Assembly (NCBI GenBank): GCA_021202335.1
Contig: JAJQDE010000027.1
Span: forward strand, 1-64,000
Direction of reading: 5' to 3'
Source: Lachnospiraceae bacterium
GTDB lineage: Bacteria > Bacillota > Clostridia > Lachnospirales > Lachnospiraceae
DNA length: 64,000 bases
A program made the translations under genes and the position numbers. Under the pieces are notes generated by a model. The model was not told the DNA's origin and ran no database searches. It saw only the letters and a program-made list of their open reading frames with translations. Each line of letters starts with the position of its first letter. Positions within the stretch are counted from its first letter, which is position 1. Below are positions 39,301-45,759 of this stretch, in pieces.

Positions 39301-40899
39301 GGATGCCGTAAGCGCCGTGACCGTTCCCTCATCCTCATCAACATATGAAAGCTCTGTGTCGGAACCGACTTCAATCGCTGGCGTTCCCGCGGCATCGTAC
39401 ACATACAATGTCACGTTTCTCATCAGTGCCGTTATATTGTCGCTTCCCGTGTAAAGCACGGAATTTTTTACCGCATAGTCAGTATCATCGCCGGAAATCA
39501 ATGCGGCGTAGACGTCTGTATTGTTCCATTGCGGGTCGCATTGATATACCATGCTGACTGTATAATTTCCATCCGTATCGCTTGAAGCCGTATAAACATT
39601 AAATCCCGTACTTGTGTCCGTCACATCTTCAAATGTAAGCTCAATGCTGTACCAGCCCGTATAATCATTCTCCGTCATCAAACGGCAATCCGCACTTTCC
39701 CAGTCCGACGGTGTCCAATCCGCCTCTTCTGCGCTGTCAGCCGTTATAGATGTATCCCAAGCGGCAATTCCTACCTCATAATCCGTTTCACCAACGTAAT
39801 AGTAGAATGTTACTTCAATTGCCTCAAGCTCCAGCCCTTCAGCCGCCGCTTCCAGCGCCTCATATGCTTCGGTAATCTCACTCGCGCTGTTGTCGTCAGT
39901 TTTGTCGCTGTCTTCCAAAATTGTCTTGGCATCGCTCAATGCCGTTGACATTGCCGACCATGAAGCCGATGTGTATTTTGACTCATCATAATCTTTATAA
40001 GTATCATACAGGGTCTGAAGCTGCTCTTTTGTATAATAGTCGGCAACAGCCTCAAGCACGATGTTATCTATATGAATATCCTCTCCATCGGTATTGCTTG
40101 TACCTGATGGATAAAGCGTGCCCGAAACCTTAACTGTCACACTCGAATTATTGTCACCTGTTATTTCAAAGCTGTCCGTTGTCAGCGTACTCCATGTTCC
40201 CCACGCCGATGAAGCCGAGCTTAAATCCATTGACGCAAGCGTGGTATCATCACCCGAAGTCACAGTCAGAGTAAAGCTGTCGGAGCTGTACACGCCGCCA
40301 ACATCCACTGACGCCTTATACGTGCCCTCATCAACACTTTCCAGTGTCTGACTTGCAGATACTGATGTTTCAGAGTTTGCCCACTTATATAAATAAGTTG
40401 TAGTATTAGCGGTATTATATTCGTCTGTCGTATAAGTTAAATTTGTTATCTCCCACGATTCATCAGTCGAATCCTCAAAATCCCCGTTCGTCAGCAGATT
40501 GCCGTCCGTCGTTTCCTCGTCTGTTGTATCTTCATCCGAGTCCGACTCCTCTTCCAAAAGCTCCTCTTCTGAATCTGACTCCTCTTCCGAGTCCGACTCC
40601 TCTTCCGAATCCGACTCCTCTTCTGAGCCTGACTCCTCTTCCAAAAGCTCCTCTTCTGAGTCTGACTCCTCCTCCAAAAGCTCCTCCTCTGAGCCTGACT
40701 CCTCCTCTGAGTCTGATTCCTCCTCCAAAAGCTCCTCCTCCGAAGCTTTTACTTCTGTTTCCTCTGAAGCTTCTGCTTCTACTTCTGCTTCTTCAGTCTG
40801 TTCAGCCGCGCTGACCCCAAATCCCGGGACAGTGCTTCCCGTAAAGACCAGTGTCGCCGTAAGCAGCCAGCACAGGAATTTTTCTGTTACCTTTTTCAT
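33373..40899 (-). CDS. Giant secreted multidomain galactanase (GH53)
   Basis: 2508 residues from ATG 40899, after AGGAGAGG; the longer track start lacks a ribosome site. In order: signal peptide ending near VSAAEQ; acidic Ser/Glu repeats (30-126); CBM-like jelly roll starting LLTNGDFED (133-285); FIVAR (286-356); a YYYVGETDY module (363-616); FIVAR; a second YYYVGETDY module (706-950); FIVAR (955-1023); GH53 endo-beta-1,4-galactanase (1040-1430) with acid/base Glu1186 in VGNETN and nucleophile Glu1295 in VAETSW; a Big_4-type Ig domain; a CBM61-like module (1536-1700); and at least seven Ig-like repeats to the C-terminus. It cleaves beta-1,4-galactan side chains of pectin outside the cell. No LPXTG or SLH anchor is visible, so attachment is unexplained. 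The same Ig-like repeats occur in the surface protein at 1-1620. Confidence 0.92.
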   Translation of the reverse strand: MKKVTEKFLCWLLTATLVFTGSTVPGFGVSAAEQTEEAEVEAEASEETEVKASEEELLEEESDSEEESGSEEELLEEESDSEEELLEEESGSEEESDSEEESDSEEESDSEEELLEEESDSDEDTTDEETTDGNLLTNGDFEDSTDESWEITNLTYTTDEYNTANTTTYLYKWANSETSVSASQTLESVDEGTYKASVDVGGVYSSDSFTLTVTSGDDTTLASMDLSSASSAWGTWSTLTTDSFEITGDNNSSVTVKVSGTLYPSGTSNTDGEDIHIDNIVLEAVADYYTKEQLQTLYDTYKDYDESKYTSASWSAMSTALSDAKTILEDSDKTDDNSASEITEAYEALEAAAEGLELEAIEVTFYYYVGETDYEVGIAAWDTSITADSAEEADWTPSDWESADCRLMTENDYTGWYSIELTFEDVTDTSTGFNVYTASSDTDGNYTVSMVYQCDPQWNNTDVYAALISGDDTDYAVKNSVLYTGSDNITALMRNVTLYVYDAAGTPAIEVGSDTELSYVDEDEGTVTALTASYTEDWGNFYSMTAVEDEESWYYLTFSVPAGDEGDTVCQLYSEDSSGWVTNFINGGTADDYNTDISPVFDGDVYYKGGTFYSSIELAEGITLAMLKELVASDDVTAITENGETSYDEELWSTFSSALEAANTLIDGTYADVSDDDAETTTGDDITDAYTALKEAVDAMVVSNAAITLYYYVGETDYAVGVYSWQKTITWGDAEAASWTPWSGTTFYLMNETAYSGWYSIDMEFGDTANTSEGFEIYTASVDENGDYVDGSSIWSCSQQWNYTEIYAALVSGDAEQYAVKDSVAYAGDDATAALRNVTLYVYDNTGTPAIMSGEEIKTLDSTTGTAAALTADGTDEWGNLYYDMTADESASNWYYLTFAVPDADDGEQVFQLYTDNDGSYTWQMNFINGGTADDWNVDITPVFSGYIYYKDGVLSDTISKLAQLQALIAEAESLVEADYTVATWEALESALKSAKEVAENEETTDEEIDGAIEALTAAIEALKYATEASVNVEKVALSDDFITGADVSSYISIIESGAVFKDADGNALSDAEFFEALKNGGTNWVRIRVWNNPYDSSGNSYGGGHNDLETAVKLGKLATAAGLRVLIDFHYSDFWADPSKYTAPKAWESMSVDEKVEALYDFTYSSLETLYKNGVDVGMVQVGNETNTGVAGETAAANVAALFNAGSKAVREYSEKYLGDKTAVKVALHYTDPEDGFSSIAARLDTYGVDYDVFATSYYPYWHETSTTESDTSSLTSALEYVASTYGKQVMVAETSWAWSWDDGDGHDNSAPKTSGQNLQYDISVQGQVDELRAVVAAVNGVTNGIGVFYWEPAWIPVAYAYNDDGTINSSQYSQNKALWEKYGSGWASSYSAEYDPEDAGLWYGGSAVDNQSWFDFEGIALESLNSYSYIRTGASSATTSISYMTKNTELEVGIGDEIEWPSTVTAKFNDKSTQEFPVKWDEDQQKLVSTDKEGEYTVDGVVTCSYNNGEKNVVEKYDVYLTIKVVTGDEYNLLDNPGFEDGQDPWVVTNYSSDGSVDTSTPDSEHYAVAPTTENPRSGSYGMNFWRDDAGFDMTISQAVTGLPAGTYTFGGYAQGGSFGADNISYAYVTITSTDDDGNTSSYTMKTEFEFSGWLNWAQPEVSGFTVEDGDAVTVGFEINSTATGSWGSIDDTYLYGTFAVTADTNDHADISVSEAYAQSGEKVTVAVTPDDGYFVNDIYLYNTTLTDEEAESAKISIKENIDSAGNAWFLMPKYPVRVSADIKAASELADGAVSIGDVTFASIRNQIYTGSAIEPEITGTYLGYTLSEGKDYTVEYSNNTECTTDASVAAATITGTGAFTGTATLSFAIVKAKSLADAVITYDGSAVPGDLAYLGGEEVEYGTVAVTFDNGETYLTEGTDYTVEYEKNIKVGTAKVHVVAEESNAYYTGSVTKTFKVVKADINELEEAGDITVSSIAGGSYTGKAIKPNVTLKYGSYTLKKGTDYTVSYKNNKKATGTEQPATMIIKGKGGFAGTVTKTFSISTQKISGTQIEAKAKALVYTGKAQKATVTITSDTSGTLTLGRDFEITGYTFTSSESSEKDIGYTALANSKEKFATDMGTYSLLLTGIGNYGGTTTVTLKVTDKAHNLSYAKVKTEAAQFTGSKVELTEYTDAGTPCGLTITPYGATEPLTSSSGSYELEYEDNINVGSRAKLIITGDGDYAGEKIVYFKITKADIENCGLSASTVYLAKTNNEETVLYYTGYALKPDFTVNATVAAKNNGVQADASNLISLVSGKDYTVSFKDNVKGKQSSDGTWLATAVIKGKGNYTGKYETTFEIHPTSLSDFAVKVENAAYTGSNLKPTVTFTLKATGKELTLKQGTAYKVKYTNAKNVANENSAAVPTAEITATGLGYADGTSKATVTKTFCITQAKLDASCVADIKVQTYKGKALTPKLTVKVNGRSLKLNKDYTVVYTNNDLRGTATAVITGIGSYSGTVTKTFVIK
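40520..40810 (-). repeat. Acidic Ser/Glu repeat tract near the galactanase N-terminus
   Basis: Repeats of the type EEESDSEEE and LLEEESGSEEE directly after the signal peptide. In DNA they are 15- to 24-base units, so length may vary between strains. The opposite-strand Ser-rich ORF (40499-40969) is its shadow. Confidence 0.8.
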
Positions 40900-40955
40900 A
40901 AGTTCAACCTCTCCTTTCCACAAAACAAGCAATTTCTTTTTGTTAATTTTGAACA

Positions 40956-40986
40956 ATTATAACACGTAAAAAAAAAAAAATTGTGG
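40956..40986 (-). promoter_or_regulatory. Galactanase promoter with 13-base homopolymer in the spacer
   Basis: On the minus strand an extended -10 box (TGTTATAAT, hexamer at 40956-40961) is preceded by a run of 13 T (plus-strand A 40968-40980) where spacer and -35 should fall. No good -35 hexamer is visible. Tract length would set the spacing, so expression may vary by slippage. Confidence 0.55.
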
Positions 40987-41067
40987 ATTTTTACCAAGGT
41001 TGAACTATTTTGCGCCAAATAGCGTCGAAAATGGGCACAACTTTTCCCGCCATAAAATGGCATAAGT

Positions 41068-41397
41068 TCAACAGACCGTCAAACGCTTTATCCGGCGGAT
41101 ATACGCCTCAAGTCTGCCGAAGAAATTCCCCGGCTGTGACCAATGCACAATCCGGATTCTATCATCCCTTTGAATAAGCATATCTTCCATATGAAGTCCG
41201 AGCATTTGGCTCAAAATGAAAAGATTATCAATTGACGGCATGCTCTGACCCTTATACCAGCGGTAAATCGGCTGCGGGCACGAAAGCCCCAGCGCCTGCT
41301 GCACCTCGCCGACGGAATATCCGCCCTCCTGCACAAGGCGCTTAATCAGCCCGCCCGTCATCAGCATGTCAGTTGAAGTACATTTAGGTTTACTCAT
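41068..41397 (-). CDS. XRE-family helix-turn-helix regulator
   Basis: 109 residues from ATG 41397, seven bases after GAGG; the 182-residue track version would add 73 residues without a ribosome site. The helix-turn-helix covers YSVGEVQQALGLSCPQPIYRWYKGQSMPSIDNLFILSQML, a form common in small Lachnospiraceae regulators. The basic tail (RRIKRL) may help DNA binding. It lies upstream of and parallel to the galactanase gene, divergent from the relB-like remnant, so it could control either. Confidence 0.8.
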   Translation of the reverse strand: MSKPKCTSTDMLMTGGLIKRLVQEGGYSVGEVQQALGLSCPQPIYRWYKGQSMPSIDNLFILSQMLGLHMEDMLIQRDDRIRIVHWSQPGNFFGRLEAYIRRIKRLTVC

Positions 41398-41609
41398 AGT
41401 TTTCCTCATTTCCACGAACATATTTTCACTTTTATTATAAATGAGAAGCTTCTGTGAGTAAATATTTTTTAAAATTTTCCATTGGACATTTAATCCAAAT
41501 TGTTCCGAACCAAACAGAAAATTCCAATTTCCAAAGAACCTGACCTTCGAAAAAGAAATCACAGAGCTGTTATGAATTTTTAACAATTCAAGCATTAAAA
41601 TTATTCCCC

Positions 41610-41638
41610 TTGACAATTTATTGCGTCAAATCCATAAT
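41610..41638 (+). promoter_or_regulatory. Promoter of the relB-like gene
   Basis: TTGACA, a 17-base spacer and CATAAT, about 20 bases before the ATG at 41660. A near-consensus promoter on a decayed gene suggests recent inactivation. Confidence 0.75.
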
Positions 41639-41659
41639 AAGCATAAGGATGCGGAGCGT

Positions 41660-41920
41660 ATGGGTAAGAATGTTACATTACAAGTGCGTATGGATGCTGA
41701 TGTTAAAGAGAAAGCGGAGCTTTTATATAAACGTTTGGGAACATCCTTGGAAGAAGCAGTAAGAATGTTTGCTGTTCAGAGCTTGGAGGATAATACCCTG
41801 CCATTGGCGTTATATAAAAATAAAAGATGTGAAAGGATTTGAATCGCTGCCGGTGAAATTAATGTGCCTGATGAAATTGATTTTTGCAACGATGAGATAG
41901 AGAATTTATTTAATATGTGA
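41660..41920 (+). pseudogene. RelB/DinJ-type antitoxin gene with an in-frame stop
   Basis: From ATG 41660 the frame reads GKNVTLQVRMDADVKEKAELLYKRLGTSLEEAV, the ribbon-helix-helix of RelB/DinJ antitoxins. A TGA at 41840-41842 interrupts it, yet the same frame continues for 25 sense codons as IAAGEINVPDEIDFCNDEIENLF, which looks like the genuine antitoxin tail that wraps the toxin. So a single nonsense change has truncated it by about 30%. The remaining N-terminal half could still bind DNA. No toxin gene follows, only a short ORF. Confidence 0.75.
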
Positions 41921-41934
41921 TAGAGGAATATAGC

Positions 41935-42006
41935 ATGAAATGTATGTATAGTCTAAACACTTTGATATACGGCAATCAGATAAAACACACTTTTTTCACA
42001 AAATAA
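41935..42006 (+). other. Short ORF after the antitoxin remnant, possible toxin relic
   Basis: ATG at 41935 follows GAGG by eight bases, the position where a toxin gene would begin, but the frame ends after 23 codons (MKCMYSLNTL...). It shows no recognisable RelE or YafQ sequence. It may be the stump of a lost toxin gene or chance. Confidence 0.35.
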
Positions 42007-42072
42007 ACTTGTTTTGGACACAATTGTCTTGTATCATAATAATTGTTAACAGAAACACCCTTTCCCTTTTTA

Positions 42073-42101
42073 GACCCCGGTTCCCCGCCGGGGCCTTTTT
42101 T
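42073..42101 (+). terminator. Terminator after the relB remnant
   Basis: ACCCCGG and CCGGGG(C) pair across a CG-rich loop, followed by TTTTTT. Orientation fits plus-strand transcription from the antitoxin promoter. Confidence 0.75.
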
Positions 42102-42134
42102 ATCGTATATGTGCCAACGGCACATTCTTTATCC

Positions 42135-43247
42135 CTATCCCTCCAGCGCCGCAATGTCGCGCAGATACCCGGGAACCTGCAAATGCTGCGGGCAGTTTTT
42201 CACGCATTTTCCGCAGGCAATGCAGTCTGACGCGCGCCCCTTGCCAAAGGTAATGCGCTCGTGATACATTTTTGAAAAGTTCCCGTTTATTTTATAATTG
42301 TTATAAAGCCCGAAAAGCCCCGGAATGGCAATATTTTTAGGGCATACCTCCATGCAGTAGCCGCACGAGGTGCAGGGAATTGACGTCCTTTGATTTATAA
42401 GCTCCACAATCTCCGCCAAAAGCTCCCTTTCCTTCCCGTCCAAGGGCTGCGGGTCGTCCATCGTCCTGATATTTTCCGCCACCTGCGCCGCGCTGCTCAT
42501 TCCGCTCAGCACCATCATCACGTTGTCAAGCCCCGCCGCAAACCTAAGCGCATACGAAGCGGCGGACACGCCCGGTCCGTGCTGCTCCAAAAGCGCCTGT
42601 GCCGCCTCGGGAAGCGCCGCGAGGGTTCCGCCCTTTACAGGCTCCATGACAATCACCGGCTTTTTGTGCGCCGCCGCTGTTTCATAGCATTTTCGCGACT
42701 GTATAATCTCGTTTTCCCAGTCAAGATAATTAATCTGGAGCTGCACAAAATCCACCTCGGGGTGCGCAGTCAATATCCCGTCAAGCGTTTCGGCATCGTC
42801 GTGGAAGGAAAAGCCAAAGTTCCTGATTTTCCCCTCCTCCTTCTTTTTCATCGCAAATGTAAAGCCGTCAAGCTCCTTCGTCTTTTTGTATCTGTCCTTA
42901 CCCATATTGTGCATGAGATAATAGTCGAAATATTCCACACCGGTGCGCTCAAGCTGCCTCTCAAAATACACCGGGTACTCGTCCGCCGACTTGACAATCA
43001 CCGTCGGCATCTTATCCGCAAGGATATAGCTGTCCCTGTCGTATCTCTCCACGAGCGCCTTTTTAAGCGCGCCCTCCGAACATTCATTATGATACAGATA
43101 CGCGGTGTCAAAATAGCAAAAGCCCGCCTGCATGAACAAATCCACCATTTTATTCAGTTCTTCATAATCAATCGATGTCTTATCCTCCGGATTGGTAAGC
43201 GGCAGACGCATCGCCCCAAAGCCCAGTTTTTTTATTTTTCCAGCCAA
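42135..43247 (-). CDS. Aldo/keto reductase with C-terminal 4Fe-4S ferredoxin domain
   Basis: 370 residues. An AKR barrel (GFGAMRLPL, FDTAYLYHN with the catalytic Tyr, MEPVKGG) is followed from about residue 285 by two 4Fe-4S motifs, CTSCGYCMEVCP and CIACGKCVKNCP. This fused form is common in anaerobes and probably couples NAD(P)H to ferredoxin-like electron transfer; substrate unknown. It overlaps murF by 16 bases and closes the long minus-strand run. Confidence 0.92.
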   Translation of the reverse strand: MAGKIKKLGFGAMRLPLTNPEDKTSIDYEELNKMVDLFMQAGFCYFDTAYLYHNECSEGALKKALVERYDRDSYILADKMPTVIVKSADEYPVYFERQLERTGVEYFDYYLMHNMGKDRYKKTKELDGFTFAMKKKEEGKIRNFGFSFHDDAETLDGILTAHPEVDFVQLQINYLDWENEIIQSRKCYETAAAHKKPVIVMEPVKGGTLAALPEAAQALLEQHGPGVSAASYALRFAAGLDNVMMVLSGMSSAAQVAENIRTMDDPQPLDGKERELLAEIVELINQRTSIPCTSCGYCMEVCPKNIAIPGLFGLYNNYKINGNFSKMYHERITFGKGRASDCIACGKCVKNCPQHLQVPGYLRDIAALEG

Positions 43248-44632
43248 GCCACAACCTCCTCAAAATGCATCCCGTGCGATGCCTTAACAAGCACCGTGTC
43301 TTTTTCGTTTAAAATGCCTTCAAACCCGTCAAGCGCAGACTCCTTATCCTCGAAGTAATACACGCTCATGCCCTCATTTTTCGCGCTAAGCGCAGCCTCG
43401 TACATGCTTCTGCACAAATCCCCCACGCAGATAAGAACCTGTATTTCAAGCCCCGCCGCATAGCTTCCCACCTGAGCGTGGAGCTGACGCTCATTTTCCC
43501 CAAGCTCAAACATATCGCCCAAAACCGCCACCCGGCGCGGGCTTACTGCCAAATCCGACAGGTTGAGTAAATCCAGCGCCGCCTTCACCGACACCGGATT
43601 TGCGTTGTAGCAGTCGTCAATCACGGTAAATCGCTCCCCATGTATAATATTGCTCCTGCCTCCAACAGACTGCACAGCTTCAATTCCCCGCCTTATCTGC
43701 TCCGCATCCAGCCCGAGCAGCGCACCGACTGCTGCCGCCGCAAGCGCATTGTAAACCATATGCGCGCCCGGAATTGGAATTTCCGCCCGAAAATCACTTT
43801 TTAGCTGCGGCGTGTTGATATGTATTGCCACGCTGCTGCCGTCAAGCCCTCTATTTTCGTATCCATCCGCATAAACGGCGCACCTGCTGCCGTCAAGCCC
43901 GAAAAACAGCGGCTCCCCGCCGCGCACCTGCGTCACCGACGCAAGCCTGTCGTCGTCGCCGTTCAGGCAGACGCGCCCGTTTTCTTTCATAAAATCAAAA
44001 ATTTCCGTCTTTGCCTTCAATATCCCGTCGCGCGTGCCCAATTTTTCAAGATGGCACTGACCGATATTGGTTATGACACAGATGTCAGGCTTTGCGATTT
44101 TGCTGAGCCTGTGCATCTCGCCGAAATCGCTTATCCCCATCTCAAGCACCGCCGCCTCGCAGTCCTGCGAAAGTCCCAGCACCGTAAGCGGAAGCCCTAC
44201 CTCATTGTTGAAATTGCCTTCCGTTTTCTGCACCCGATAGCCCTGCGCAAGCACTGACGCCGTAAATTCCTTTGTGCCTGTCTTGCCGACGCTCCCCGTG
44301 ATGCCGACCACCCTCGTGTCAAGTCCGCTCAGATAAAACTCCGCCATGTCCTTCAGCGCCTGAAAGCTGTCCTTCACAAGAATATACGCGCCCTTTGGAT
44401 TTTCCGGAGCCTTTTCGCACACCACGCCAAGCGCTCCCTTCTCAAAAGCGCTGTCTATGAAGCTGTGCCCGTCCACGCGCGCACCCGGCGCGGCGATAAA
44501 CACAAAGCCCTTTTGCACCTTCCTTGAATCAATCGTCACGCCGAGCGCTTCCGGCGCGTCGGATGCCGCGGCTTCCATATAGAGCGTGCCGCCCACAGCC
44601 TCCGCAATATTTTTAAGCGTCATGTTCTTCAT
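43232..44632 (-). CDS. murF: UDP-MurNAc-tripeptide D-alanyl-D-alanine ligase
   Basis: Adds D-Ala-D-Ala to the peptidoglycan precursor in the cytoplasm. 466 residues with the Mur ligase ATP site GSVGKTGTKEF, the central VLEMGISDFGE and DDCYNANPVS. The ATG overlaps the TGA of ddl by 4 bases, so the enzyme making D-Ala-D-Ala and the one using it are coupled. Confidence 0.96.
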   Translation of the reverse strand: MKNMTLKNIAEAVGGTLYMEAAASDAPEALGVTIDSRKVQKGFVFIAAPGARVDGHSFIDSAFEKGALGVVCEKAPENPKGAYILVKDSFQALKDMAEFYLSGLDTRVVGITGSVGKTGTKEFTASVLAQGYRVQKTEGNFNNEVGLPLTVLGLSQDCEAAVLEMGISDFGEMHRLSKIAKPDICVITNIGQCHLEKLGTRDGILKAKTEIFDFMKENGRVCLNGDDDRLASVTQVRGGEPLFFGLDGSRCAVYADGYENRGLDGSSVAIHINTPQLKSDFRAEIPIPGAHMVYNALAAAAVGALLGLDAEQIRRGIEAVQSVGGRSNIIHGERFTVIDDCYNANPVSVKAALDLLNLSDLAVSPRRVAVLGDMFELGENERQLHAQVGSYAAGLEIQVLICVGDLCRSMYEAALSAKNEGMSVYYFEDKESALDGFEGILNEKDTVLVKASHGMHFEEVVAWLEK

Positions 44633-45717
44633 AGCTGCTCCATTTCCGATGCCCTTTGCGCACCCTCATATTTTTTCATCGAAATATCAATAATCCTTTG
44701 GCAGAGCGCGGGGAAATCAATTCCTACGGCAGCCGCCTCCTGCGGCAGAAGCGACGTGGGCGTCATCCCGGGCAGTGTGTTTGCCTCAAGACAATAGAAA
44801 TTTAAGCTTTTATCCATGCGGAAGTCCATGCGCGCGTAGGTTTTCAGGCGCAGCGCCCTGTAAACGGATTCCGCGCACGACTGCATCGCTCCCGCCACGT
44901 TTGCGTCCAACTGCGCGGGGCAGGTTTCCACGGTGGAGCCCGCCTGATATTTATTTTTGTAGTCATAAAAGCCGACCTTAGGCGCTATCTCTATAATCGG
45001 AAGCGCCTTGCCGTCCATCACGCCGATGGAAAATTCCCGCCCCTCTATGTACTGCTCGATAATCACCCTGTTTTCAAGCTCAAACGCCTTATCGAGCGCG
45101 GCTTCAAGCTCCTTCCTGTCATGCGCGATATACACGCCCACGCTGGAGCCGCCGCGGCTTACCTTCGCGATGCACGGATAAATGTTCCACATATCCGCCA
45201 TGCCCCTTTCGCTTCGCGTAACGACAATTCCCTTCGGCGTGGGAATTTTAAATCTTTCAAACAGCTCCTTTGAAATTGCCTTATCCATGGCGAGCGCGCT
45301 CGAAAGATAATCCGTGCCCGTGTACTTAATATCGAGAAGGTCAAACATTGCCTGCACCTTTCCGTCCTCGCCGTTCTCGCCGTGGAGCGCCAAAAAGACG
45401 ATGTCCGCCTGTCTGCATATTTCTATAACGTTCGGTCCGACCGCAACGTTCACCCCGAACGCGCACTCAGGATTTTCCCCTCGCATAGCCTTAACCGCGC
45501 TGATATCCGGATTGACTTCCGAAATGGCGCCAAAGCCCTCTCCCCAGTCGCGCTCCGTTTCAAATATATTGTCCGCTCTGCCCAGACAGCCCATGTACAT
45601 ATCCAAAAGCACAAGACGATGCCCTTTCCCCAAAAGCGCCTGATAAATCATTTTTCCCGTCACAAGGGAAACATCCCTCTCCGTGCTTATTCCGCCTGCC
45701 AATATCACAATATTCAT
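44629..45717 (-). CDS. ddl: D-alanine-D-alanine ligase
   Basis: ATP-grasp enzyme making D-Ala-D-Ala. 362 residues from ATG 45717, six bases after GAGG; it begins MNIVILAGGISTERDVS. Motifs: LHGENGEDGKVQ, GGSSVGVY, IEQYIEGREFSIGV and the C-terminal EANTLPGMT. Sequence position does not suggest a D-Ala-D-Lac (vancomycin-resistance) enzyme, though that is not excluded. Directly upstream of murF. Confidence 0.94.
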   Translation of the reverse strand: MNIVILAGGISTERDVSLVTGKMIYQALLGKGHRLVLLDMYMGCLGRADNIFETERDWGEGFGAISEVNPDISAVKAMRGENPECAFGVNVAVGPNVIEICRQADIVFLALHGENGEDGKVQAMFDLLDIKYTGTDYLSSALAMDKAISKELFERFKIPTPKGIVVTRSERGMADMWNIYPCIAKVSRGGSSVGVYIAHDRKELEAALDKAFELENRVIIEQYIEGREFSIGVMDGKALPIIEIAPKVGFYDYKNKYQAGSTVETCPAQLDANVAGAMQSCAESVYRALRLKTYARMDFRMDKSLNFYCLEANTLPGMTPTSLLPQEAAAVGIDFPALCQRIIDISMKKYEGAQRASEMEQL

Positions 45718-45759
45718 AATAATCCTCATTTCTATTCATTCCTGCTCAAACCCGTGAAT

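Noticed and set aside
40499-40969. 156-residue Ser-rich plus-strand ORF
   Set aside because: Shadow of the acidic repeat tract of the galactanase.
42390-43358. 322-residue plus-strand ORF opposite the aldo/keto reductase
   Set aside because: Basic, His/Arg-rich shadow translation; the minus strand holds two certain genes.
44629-45717. Vancomycin-resistance type D-Ala-D-Lac ligase
   Set aside because: No vanH or vanX neighbour; position between housekeeping-type cell-wall genes and coupling to murF fit ordinary Ddl.
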